The position numbers and the translations under genes were made by a program. 44,871 nt of DNA, taken from NCBI GenBank assembly GCA_934663625.1, contig CAKUKP010000009.1, positions 1-44,871 on the forward strand, given 5' to 3'. Under the pieces are notes generated by a model. The model saw nothing but the letters and a program-made list of their open reading frames with translations. It was not told the origin of the DNA and made no database searches. The DNA is from an uncultured Clostridia bacterium (GTDB taxonomy: Bacteria; Bacillota; Clostridia; Christensenellales; Aristaeellaceae). Positions 38,381 through 44,871 of this stretch are shown here, piece by piece; the first letter of the stretch is position 1, and each line of letters begins with the position of its first letter.

Positions 38381-39931
38381 GTGGGTACTGGAAGTATCAT
38401 TATCGCCGTAATTGCCGCGCTGGCCGCGCTGATCATCGGTTCGATCGCGGGCTATATGTATCGCAAGAACGGCATGGAAAAGAAGATCGGACAGACGGAA
38501 GAATATGCAAAGAGCCTGCTGGAGGAAGCGACGCGCAAGGCGGAGGATAAGAAAAAGGAAGCCGTACTGGAAGCCAAGGAAGAGATTATCCGCCTGAAGA
38601 ACGAACTGGATAAGGAAGTTCGCGATCGCCGCCGCGAAGTTTCGCGCCTGGAAAGCCGCGTAAACACCCGCGAGGAACAGCTGGATAAGAAGATGGACAA
38701 TCTGGAGCTGCGCGAAGAACAGCTCAATGAAAAGCATCGCGAGGCGGAACGTCTGGAAGCCGAAGCGCAGGAAATGCACGATCGCCAGCAGCAGGAGCTG
38801 GAGCGCATCGCCAACATGACCAGCGAAGAAGCCAAGAACATCTTAATCGACCGCGTTCAGAAGGATGCCTATCACGACGCCGCCGTGATGGTGCGCGAAA
38901 TTGAACAGCGCGCCAAGGAAGAGGCGGATAAGAAGGCGCGCGATATCATCTCCACCGCCATTCAGAAGTGCGCGGCGGATCATGTGGCGGAAACCACCGT
39001 ATCCGTGGTCGCCCTGCCCAACGATGATATGAAGGGACGCATCATCGGCCGCGAGGGCCGCAACATCCGCACGCTGGAAACCGCGACGGGCGTTGATCTG
39101 ATCATTGATGATACGCCGGAAGCCGTAATCATTTCCGCGTTCGATCCGGTGCGCCGCGAAGTAGCGCGCATCGCGCTGGAAAAGTTGATCAACGATGGCC
39201 GCATCCATCCCGCCCGCATCGAAGAAATGGTCGAAAAGGCGAAGAAGGAAGTGGACAACCAGATTCGCGAAGCCGGCGAACAGGCGATCTTCGAAACCAA
39301 CCTGCACGGCATTCATCCCGAACTGGTTCGCCTGCTGGGCCGCATGCGCTATCGTACGAGCTACGGTCAGAACGTACTGCGCCATTCCATCGAGGTAAGC
39401 CATCTGGCGGGCGTTATGGCCGCCGAGCTGGGCGCGGATGTGAATCTGGCGAAGCGCGCGGGTCTTCTGCATGATATCGGCAAGGCGATCGATCATGAGG
39501 TCGAGGGCACGCACGTAACCATCGGCGCGGATCTGGCGAAGAAGTTCCGCGAAAGCGATCTGGTGGTCAACGCCATCGCGGCGCACCACAACGATGTGGA
39601 AGCGGCGAGCGTTGAAGCCGTTCTGGTACAGGCGGCGGATGCGATTTCCGCGGCACGCCCCGGCGCGCGCAGAGAATCGCTGGAAAACTACATCAAGCGT
39701 CTGGAGAAGCTGGAATCCATCGCCTATTCCTTCGATGGCGTGGAAACCTGCTATGCGATCCAGTCCGGCCGCGAAGTGCGCATCATCGTAAAGCCCGAAG
39801 ATGTAAACGATGCGGGCACGCTGGTGCTGGCGCGCGAAATCGTGAAGAAGATCGAAAAGGAAATGGAATATCCCGGACAGATCAAGGTGAACGTAATCCG
39901 CGAAACCAGAGCGGTGGAATTCGCCAAATAA
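38381..39931 (+). CDS. rny: Ribonuclease Y
   Basis: A membrane-anchored endoribonuclease that starts mRNA decay in Firmicutes. One transmembrane helix (about 3-24) is followed by a long charged coiled coil (about 30-200), a KH domain (GRIIGREGRNIRTLE) and an HD domain with HDIGKAIDHE. The 516-aa length is usual. The start is GTG 38381 with AGGGGAGAGGGG upstream. It is monocistronic; its usual neighbours (recA, ymdB, spoVS) are absent. The 258 bp upstream show no confident promoter. Confidence 0.95.
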   Translation: MGTGSIIIAVIAALAALIIGSIAGYMYRKNGMEKKIGQTEEYAKSLLEEATRKAEDKKKEAVLEAKEEIIRLKNELDKEVRDRRREVSRLESRVNTREEQLDKKMDNLELREEQLNEKHREAERLEAEAQEMHDRQQQELERIANMTSEEAKNILIDRVQKDAYHDAAVMVREIEQRAKEEADKKARDIISTAIQKCAADHVAETTVSVVALPNDDMKGRIIGREGRNIRTLETATGVDLIIDDTPEAVIISAFDPVRREVARIALEKLINDGRIHPARIEEMVEKAKKEVDNQIREAGEQAIFETNLHGIHPELVRLLGRMRYRTSYGQNVLRHSIEVSHLAGVMAAELGADVNLAKRAGLLHDIGKAIDHEVEGTHVTIGADLAKKFRESDLVVNAIAAHHNDVEAASVEAVLVQAADAISAARPGARRESLENYIKRLEKLESIAYSFDGVETCYAIQSGREVRIIVKPEDVNDAGTLVLAREIVKKIEKEMEYPGQIKVNVIRETRAVEFAK

Positions 39932-39944
39932 AGCGGGAAATGGC

Positions 39945-39990
39945 AAGTGGCTATGAAGAAGCGAATCGCTTTTTCATAGCCACTTTTCTA
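39945..39990 (+). terminator. Intrinsic terminator of rny
   Basis: A 13-bp stem AAGTGGCTATGAA/TTCATAGCCACTT followed by TTCTATT; its inner loop can pair further (AAGCGA/TCGCTT). It begins 13 nt after the rny stop. Confidence 0.8.
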
Positions 39991-40033
39991 TTATGCATAA
40001 CGCCTTCTTTGTGCGGCAGTGTTCCGCCGGAAT

Positions 40034-41038
40034 TCACGGCCGCGCGGCGCGGCAGCTTTGCCGTTCGATCAGCTGGCCGTCAATCTGCACGTGCATGGCG
40101 GGCCAGGATGGATTTTTCATGCGCATCCGCAGCAGCTTTACCGCCAGTGAACCCAGCGTACTGCGGGAAATGCGCAGCGTGGTCAGCGCAGGCGTGGAAA
40201 CGGCGCTGAACGGAATATCGTCCACGCCGACGATGGAAAAATCCTCCGGTATGCGATAACCGGCTTCGATCAGCGCCTTGCACGCGCCGATGGCGACGGA
40301 ATCATTATCCGCGATGAAAGCGGCGTGGGGCTGAAATCTGCCCTCGCGCAGGATTACCTTCATAGCTTCATAGGTGGCGTTCAGCGTGGTTGCGATCGGG
40401 AACGGCTCCGGCACGGGCAGGTTCAATTCGCGCATCCGCGCGGCATAGCCGCGGTAGCGCTCCTGACAGTTATGAATCGGCAGATCAAATTGCAGATAGC
40501 CGATATCGCGGTGGCCGAGGCTGTAGAGATAATCTACGGCGGTGGCGGCGATGGCTTCATTGTCCATTACGACGCTGTCCAGCCCGCCATAGTGCAGGTT
40601 GTTGTCCACGACCACGGTGGGAACCGTGATCAGATCCAGCAGCGGGTAATGCTCCGGATTCAATTCCGTGCCCATCAGAATTACGCCGTCCGGCGGATCG
40701 CCCATGAGGCGGTTCAGCATTTCCACGGCGTTATCCGCCTGACAGCGCGCCATGACCAGCTGGAAGGAATGCCGGCGGCATTCGCTTTCGATCTGATCGA
40801 TGATCGATGCGATAAAGCCCTGGTTTTCCTCCGTAGCGCCGTGCGTGTGAAATTTGATGACCATCAGGCGCGCGTTCGGCTCCCGACGCTTTTTGGGCGC
40901 GGCAGAATAGCCGTTTTCCTGAATAACCGCCATAACCTTGCGGCGGGTTTCATCGCTGACCCCCTTGCGATTGTTGATCACCAGCGAAACCGAAGCCGCT
41001 GATACGCCCGAAAGCGCGGCAATTTCCCGAATTGTCAT
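40034..41038 (-). CDS. LacI-family transcriptional regulator
   Basis: A repressor of the LacI/GalR family, 334 aa. The HTH and hinge are clear at the N terminus (MTIREIAALSGVSAASVSLV, then INNRKGVSDETRRKVM). The periplasmic-binding-like effector domain fills the rest (DGVILMGTELN, IGYLQFD, AFIADNDSVAIGACKALIEA, VGVDDIPFSAVSTP). It is the last gene of the aldolase-mtnK-mtnA-mutarotase operon, 38 nt after the mutarotase gene. It probably represses that operon through the two palindromes near 44747 and 44801. The effector is likely a pentose or its phosphate; this is inference. Confidence 0.88.
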   Translation of the reverse strand: MTIREIAALSGVSAASVSLVINNRKGVSDETRRKVMAVIQENGYSAAPKKRREPNARLMVIKFHTHGATEENQGFIASIIDQIESECRRHSFQLVMARCQADNAVEMLNRLMGDPPDGVILMGTELNPEHYPLLDLITVPTVVVDNNLHYGGLDSVVMDNEAIAATAVDYLYSLGHRDIGYLQFDLPIHNCQERYRGYAARMRELNLPVPEPFPIATTLNATYEAMKVILREGRFQPHAAFIADNDSVAIGACKALIEAGYRIPEDFSIVGVDDIPFSAVSTPALTTLRISRSTLGSLAVKLLRMRMKNPSWPAMHVQIDGQLIERQSCRAARP

Positions 41039-41076
41039 CCAAATCCCTCACTGACTGAGCCTGTTCCGCCGGTAGA

Positions 41077-41505
41077 TTACAGCAGACAGCCCTTTTTGAT
41101 AATGATGCAGGCGTAGAGCGCGCGCTCCGTGGTGGCGACGGTGGCATAGGCCTTCTTTGCGCGCTCGTAGAAATCAAAGCGATCGATGCATTCAAACTTC
41201 GTGCCCGGCTCGTGCGCCTCCACGATGGCGTGGAAACGATCCCAGATGGGCGGATTGCCATCCATCGATCCGGGTGTTACCTGCATCAGCGTGACGGGCG
41301 CTTCTACATAGGTGTCCAGCGGGAACAGATCGAGGATCGCGTTCAGCAGTTCATCGGCGTTCTGGCCGTCCTGACGAACGCAGCGCTGTCCCATGGATGC
41401 GGCGGGGAAGTTGCAATCGCCGATCACCAGTTCATCGCCGTGTCCCATCTCGGCGAGAACCTTCAGAAGATCGGGGGTCAGAATCGGGGAAATTCCTTTC
41501 AGCAT
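41077..41505 (-). CDS. RbsD/FucU-family sugar mutarotase
   Basis: A 142-aa member of the RbsD/FucU family, which interconverts anomers of ribose or fucose. The N terminus MLKGISPILTPDLLKVLAEMGHGDELVIGD has the family His in GHGD. The C terminus ATTERALYACIIIKKG is FucU-like. AGGAGG precedes the ATG. In this operon it would be expected to supply the anomer of 5-deoxyribose or 5-methylthioribose used by the MtnK-like kinase. Fucose as a substrate is less likely because no fucose isomerase or kinase is nearby. Confidence 0.85.
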   Translation of the reverse strand: MLKGISPILTPDLLKVLAEMGHGDELVIGDCNFPAASMGQRCVRQDGQNADELLNAILDLFPLDTYVEAPVTLMQVTPGSMDGNPPIWDRFHAIVEAHEPGTKFECIDRFDFYERAKKAYATVATTERALYACIIIKKGCLL

Positions 41506-41536
41506 GTTGTTGCCTCCTGTTGCAATGCATGGGATA

Positions 41537-41567
41537 ACTGGCGGGGGAGGTAGTTACCCCCGCCAGT
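41537..41567. other. Intra-operon hairpin between mtnA and the mutarotase gene
   Basis: A perfect 11-bp GC-rich stem ACTGGCGGGGG/CCCCCGCCAGT with a 9-nt loop. On the minus (operon) strand it lacks a U-tract, so mRNA processing or protection of the upstream message is more likely than termination. Confidence 0.6.
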
Positions 41568-41582
41568 TTATAAACAGAATGA

Positions 41583-42683
41583 TCAGCGCTGTGCCTTTTC
41601 GGCTTCCGTCTTTTTGCGGAAGATTTCCTTCAGCGATTCGCTGTACGGCGGGCGGGCGATGCCGTGCTCGGTAACAATGCCGGCGATCAGATCATGGTCG
41701 GTAACATCGAAGGCGGGGTTGTATACCTTCACGCCTTCCGGCGCCATGCGCTTCTTGTACCACATTTCGGTCACTTCCTCAGGCTTGCGCTGTTCGATGG
41801 TGATGGCGTCGCCGTTGGGAATGCTCATATCGATCGTGGAGGTGGGGCCCAGCACATAGAACGGAATGCCGTAGTGCTTTGCCAGAATCGCCACGCCGGA
41901 GGTGCCGATCTTGTTCGCGGTATCGCCGTTGGCGGCGACGCGGTCGCAGCCGACGAATACGGCGTCTACCCAGCCGTTCTTCATGACCTGCGAAGCCATA
42001 TTATCGCAGATCACGGTGGTATCCACGCCGTCGGCGAACAGTTCAAACGCGCTCAGGCGCGCGCCCTGCAGCAGCGGGCGGGTTTCATCAGTAAATACGC
42101 GGAAATTCATGCCGCGCTCGCGCCCCAAATGCAGCGGCGCAAGCGCCGTGCCGTATTTCGATGTGGCAAGCTGGCCGGCGTTGCAGTGCGTCAGCACGCC
42201 TGCGCCGTCGTGGATCAGCGTAAGGCCGTATTCGCCGATGGCGCGGCACATGCGCACATCCTCTTCCTTGATGGCGATGCTTTCATCGCGCAGCAGCGCC
42301 TTGATTTCGGCGATGCTCTTATCGCGGTTGTCCAGCACCACCTTTTCCATGCGGTTCAGCGCCCAACTGAGGTTGACCGCCGTGGGCCGCGAAGAATCCA
42401 GATAATCCTTATCCGCCTTGAACTGGCGATAGAAGGTATTGAAATCATCGGTATCGATCTTCTTTGCCGCCAGATAGATGCCGAACGCCGCGGAACAGCC
42501 GATCGCGGGTGCGCCGCGCACCTTCAGCAGATAGATCGCATCCCAGAATTCCTGAACTTCGGTAAGATGCAGCACCTCTACCTCGGAGGGCAGGCGGGTC
42601 TGATCCAGTATGAGCAGCGCGCTGTTTTCATCATCCAGCGCAACGGTTTCATAGCTCATGATGTTCTTTTTGATTTCAGCCAT
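41583..42683 (-). CDS. mtnA: S-methyl-5-thioribose-1-phosphate isomerase (or 5-deoxyribose-1-P isomerase)
   Basis: It converts the aldose-1-phosphate to the ribulose-1-phosphate. The family motif RGAPAIG spans 56-62, the catalytic Cys is C167 in THCNAG, and the catalytic Asp is D247 in VGCDRVAANGD. The 366-aa length fits MtnA rather than the eIF2B-like paralogues. It starts at ATG 42683, 14 nt after mtnK. With a class II aldolase in place of MtnB and the later methionine-salvage enzymes, the substrate may be 5-deoxyribose-1-phosphate, 5-methylthioribose-1-phosphate, or both. Confidence 0.93.
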   Translation of the reverse strand: MAEIKKNIMSYETVALDDENSALLILDQTRLPSEVEVLHLTEVQEFWDAIYLLKVRGAPAIGCSAAFGIYLAAKKIDTDDFNTFYRQFKADKDYLDSSRPTAVNLSWALNRMEKVVLDNRDKSIAEIKALLRDESIAIKEEDVRMCRAIGEYGLTLIHDGAGVLTHCNAGQLATSKYGTALAPLHLGRERGMNFRVFTDETRPLLQGARLSAFELFADGVDTTVICDNMASQVMKNGWVDAVFVGCDRVAANGDTANKIGTSGVAILAKHYGIPFYVLGPTSTIDMSIPNGDAITIEQRKPEEVTEMWYKKRMAPEGVKVYNPAFDVTDHDLIAGIVTEHGIARPPYSESLKEIFRKKTEAEKAQR

Positions 42684-42697
42684 GGATCAATCCCTCC

Positions 42698-43912
42698 TTA
42701 TTCAGCGGCTTTGTCGGCGCGCAGCACGGCGTTTACGAAATCCGCGCCGGTTTTGAATTCGGTGCGGTTCAGGATATAATCCTTGCCGCAGATGATGTTC
42801 ACGCGCTCGGCGTGGGCGCGCTTTTCGGGATCGGCGATGGTGGTTACATCCTTCACCTGCGCCATGCCCACGGTGCGGCGGTGCAGCTCGGTGCCCGCGT
42901 AGCCCGCGGTATCGCTTAAAATGCTGTCCAGATAGAATTCGCGGAAGCCGGGCACCTTCGCCATCGGCTCGGTTACGCATTCATCGAAGCATTTGACAAA
43001 CTTTTCGCGGAACAGATCGATCGTATCGCGGATGGCGTCCAGCGCCCACCGGCAGAAGGCTTCGGCACCTGCCGCACATCCATTATCCCACGCGAATATT
43101 AGGTTTGCAACCACATTTCCTATATCATAACCCATCGGGCCGTAAAATGCAAATTCAGGATCGAAAACGCGGGTGGAATCCTGCTTTACGAAGATGGATC
43201 CGGTGTGCAGATCGCCGTGGATCAGCGCCTGCGCGTTGTTCATGAATTCAAATTTCAGGCGCGCGACGGCGAGATGCAGCGCCGCATCATCGTATAGCTC
43301 GCGCTTTACGAATTCCGCGTTGGCGGGGAACACCAGATTGCGGTGATTGATATCGTTGTACGGCTCCATCAGCACCAGATCTTCGGTGATTTCGCACAGC
43401 TCGGGGTTGATAAAGCTCTTCACCAGCGCCTTCTTTTCCTTGTGCTCCATCGCCACATCGGTGGTTTTCAGCAGCGTATTGACCATGTAGGTGCTGATAT
43501 CATCAGCGAAGCGCGGGAAGGTTTTGTGCTGCATCAGCGCATAGCGCATCAGTTCGTGATCGGAAAGATCCTCCATGCAGCATGCGCACATCACGGTATC
43601 ATAGCCGTAAATCTTCGGTACGGAGCCGGGCGCATATTTATCCTGCAATTGCAGAATTTCGCTTTCGATGCGGTTGCGGTCGGTGGAAACATGCATTTCC
43701 GCCGAAATGCGCAGCGCTTCGCCCGCCTGCTTGACGATGACGGATTTGCCGGTGGCTTCTTCTGCTACGCGAAATACGTAATTCAGATTGCCGTCGCCGA
43801 TTTCATGCACGGTCAGCGTGGCGTCCGGCACGAAATGGCCGGGGTAGCGGGTCTGGACGTAATCCGGAACATCGGTTTCCTTCATCAGGAAATAGGTATC
43901 GTACTTGGACAT
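42698..43912 (-). CDS. mtnK: S-methyl-5-thioribose kinase (or 5-deoxyribose kinase)
   Basis: It phosphorylates 5-methylthioribose (or 5-deoxyribose) at C1. It has an aminoglycoside-phosphotransferase-like fold: EIGDGNLNYVFRV (37-49), the catalytic HGDLH (232-236) and metal-binding DPEFAF (251-256), followed by YGPMGYDIG. Length 404 aa is typical. GGAAGGG precedes the ATG. It lies between the aldolase and mtnA genes. Using the free sugar implies a nucleosidase upstream (not in this window) that releases MTR or 5-deoxyribose. Confidence 0.93.
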   Translation of the reverse strand: MSKYDTYFLMKETDVPDYVQTRYPGHFVPDATLTVHEIGDGNLNYVFRVAEEATGKSVIVKQAGEALRISAEMHVSTDRNRIESEILQLQDKYAPGSVPKIYGYDTVMCACCMEDLSDHELMRYALMQHKTFPRFADDISTYMVNTLLKTTDVAMEHKEKKALVKSFINPELCEITEDLVLMEPYNDINHRNLVFPANAEFVKRELYDDAALHLAVARLKFEFMNNAQALIHGDLHTGSIFVKQDSTRVFDPEFAFYGPMGYDIGNVVANLIFAWDNGCAAGAEAFCRWALDAIRDTIDLFREKFVKCFDECVTEPMAKVPGFREFYLDSILSDTAGYAGTELHRRTVGMAQVKDVTTIADPEKRAHAERVNIICGKDYILNRTEFKTGADFVNAVLRADKAAE

Positions 43913-43951
43913 GATTTTTCCCTTCCTTTGCTGTTAATTTGTTTTCAAGAT

Positions 43952-44695
43952 TCATTTGGTTTTCGGAGCATCATTCAGAATGACGTCGCGCAGATTGCTT
44001 TCGGTTTCCGCACCCAGCGGGCGGCCGCCGGTGACCACGCCCAGCTTTGCGCGGATGGCGAGAAGCGCATCGATCTGGCGATCGCTCAGCACGTTGGCGC
44101 GGCCGAGCATGCGGGTGTAGAGCGTGATCATCGCGTAATGCTCCACCGCCTCCAGCCGATACCATGCCTCGGTCAGATCGCGCCCCCAGGTAACGGGGCC
44201 GTGATTGCCCAGCAGCACGGCGTTGTAATCCCTCGCGTAGGGCGCGACGGAATCCGGTATGCCCTGCGATCCGGGCAATTCATAATGCACGCAGGGAACC
44301 ACGCCCAGATTGACCAGCGCTTCCGGATAGATCGCCTGATCCAGCGCCAGCCCTGCGATGGCGAAGGAGGTGCTCAGCGGCGGGTGCGCGTGGCACACCG
44401 CCTGCGCGCGCGGATTTTCCTGATAGATGCGGATGTGCATCTTTACTTCGCTGGACGGGCCGGATTTTCCCGCACACAGCACCATGCCGTCCATGCGCAT
44501 CTTCACCAGCATGTCCTCCGTCATAAAGCCCTTGGAAACGCCGGTGGGCGTGGCCCAGATCGTGTCCTCGGCAACCCGACAGCTGATGTTGCCATCGTTG
44601 GCGGCGACGAAGTTCTTTTCATACATCCTGCGGCCAACTTCGATAATCTGCCTGCGCGCCTCGGCGTCCGTTGGATATTGCGCTGCGTTTATCAA
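43952..44695 (-). CDS. Class II aldolase (L-fuculose-phosphate aldolase-like)
   Basis: A zinc-dependent aldolase of the FucA/RhaD/AraD family, 247 aa. Catalytic E83 (PSSEVKMH) and zinc ligands H102, H104 (HAHPP) and H165 (GNHGPV) are all present. I start at TTG 44695, 9 nt after GGAAAGGGG; an in-frame TTG further up overlaps that site. As first gene before mtnK and mtnA, it probably cleaves 5-deoxyribulose-1-phosphate or 5-methylthioribulose-1-phosphate to DHAP plus acetaldehyde or methylthioacetaldehyde, as in the DHAP shunt or drd pathway. Fuculose phosphate is the alternative, less supported by the neighbours. Confidence 0.88.
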   Translation of the reverse strand: MINAAQYPTDAEARRQIIEVGRRMYEKNFVAANDGNISCRVAEDTIWATPTGVSKGFMTEDMLVKMRMDGMVLCAGKSGPSSEVKMHIRIYQENPRAQAVCHAHPPLSTSFAIAGLALDQAIYPEALVNLGVVPCVHYELPGSQGIPDSVAPYARDYNAVLLGNHGPVTWGRDLTEAWYRLEAVEHYAMITLYTRMLGRANVLSDRQIDALLAIRAKLGVVTGGRPLGAETESNLRDVILNDAPKTK

Positions 44696-44746
44696 TTGAT
44701 TTCGCCCCTTTCCATGCAACCTTCTGTTACAGTATAAACATTGCTA

Positions 44747-44762
44747 CTAAACGCTTGTTTAG
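44747..44762. promoter_or_regulatory. Candidate LacI-type operator O2
   Basis: CTAAAC-GCTT-GTTTAG, a perfect 6-bp inverted repeat in the transcribed leader of the operon. Its centre is 53 bp from that of O1, about five helical turns, which would suit looping by a LacI-family tetramer or paired dimers. Confidence 0.55.
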
Positions 44763-44791
44763 ATTAAACGCACGCTGTTCAGCTATTGTTT

Positions 44792-44820
44792 ATTATAATT
44801 TAAGCGGTCGTTTATGTCAA
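44792..44820 (-). promoter_or_regulatory. Promoter of the aldolase-mtnK-mtnA operon with operator O1 in the spacer
   Basis: The -35 is TTGACA (44815-44820), the spacer is 17 bp and the -10 is TATAAT (44792-44797), both at consensus. The spacer (44801-44814) is the near-palindrome TAAGCGGTCGTTTA, sharing TAA..CG..TTTA with O2. A repressor there would block RNA polymerase directly. Confidence 0.75.
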
Positions 44821-44871
44821 TAGGGAACGACAATTATTCAATCGTGCAAATTTGGCGCGATTAATATGTTG

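Overview
The window looks like chromosome from a moderately GC-rich, spore-forming member of the Clostridia (Bacillota), probably an uncultured gut lineage. The reasons are Firmicutes gene order (yerC-pcrA-ligA; yicC-gmk-rpoZ-coaBC-priA-def-fmt-rsmB-rlmN-prpC-prkC-rsgA), a PASTA-domain kinase, a DUF2953-GerW/YtfJ sporulation pair, ribonuclease Y, a T-box leader on ileS and a PyrR-type attenuator. No phage, transposase, CRISPR array, rRNA or tRNA was seen.

Layout. 1-407: tandem structured repeats. 408-5291 (minus): an XRE-cupin regulator and potABCD polyamine importer, separated by a 450-bp repeat block. 5507-10652 (minus): a FliB-like CxxC protein, ileS behind a T-box with specifier ATC, and a J-domain protein. 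11027-11596: a small membrane protein followed by a second large repeat block. 12238-30510 (plus): a long housekeeping run of replication/repair, nucleotide, CoA, translation-start, rRNA modification and Ser/Thr signalling genes, ending in rsgA and pyrR. 30511-31326: a probable type I toxin-antitoxin locus. 31327-34376: an SDR oxidoreductase, repeats, and a two-gene copper/metal operon (DUF2318 lipoprotein plus an HMA-SafE-cupredoxin fusion). 34882-37386 (minus): uracil permease with its PyrR-responsive leader, then gerW/ytfJ and its DUF2953 partner. 37523-39931 (plus): an rRNA-type methyltransferase and rny. 40034-44695 (minus): aldolase, mtnK, mtnA, RbsD/FucU mutarotase and LacI regulator, a probable 5-deoxyribose/5-methylthioribose disposal operon.

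How the parts connect. PyrR encoded at 29971 probably controls the uracil permease at 34882 through the leader RNA. The polyamine importer and the MTR-type salvage operon both touch polyamine/S-adenosylmethionine metabolism, though they lie 40 kb apart.

The most unusual material is non-coding. Five intergenic blocks (1-407, 4296-4748, 11577-12171, 32174-32445, 34443-34790) are built from families of small palindromes. Within a family the flanks and loop are conserved, but the stem sequence changes from copy to copy while staying self-complementary. This is what selection on a hairpin, or on palindrome formation, would leave. The other strong candidate is the type I toxin-antitoxin locus: a 27-residue membrane peptide with a hairpin-sequestered ribosome site and a convergent small RNA.
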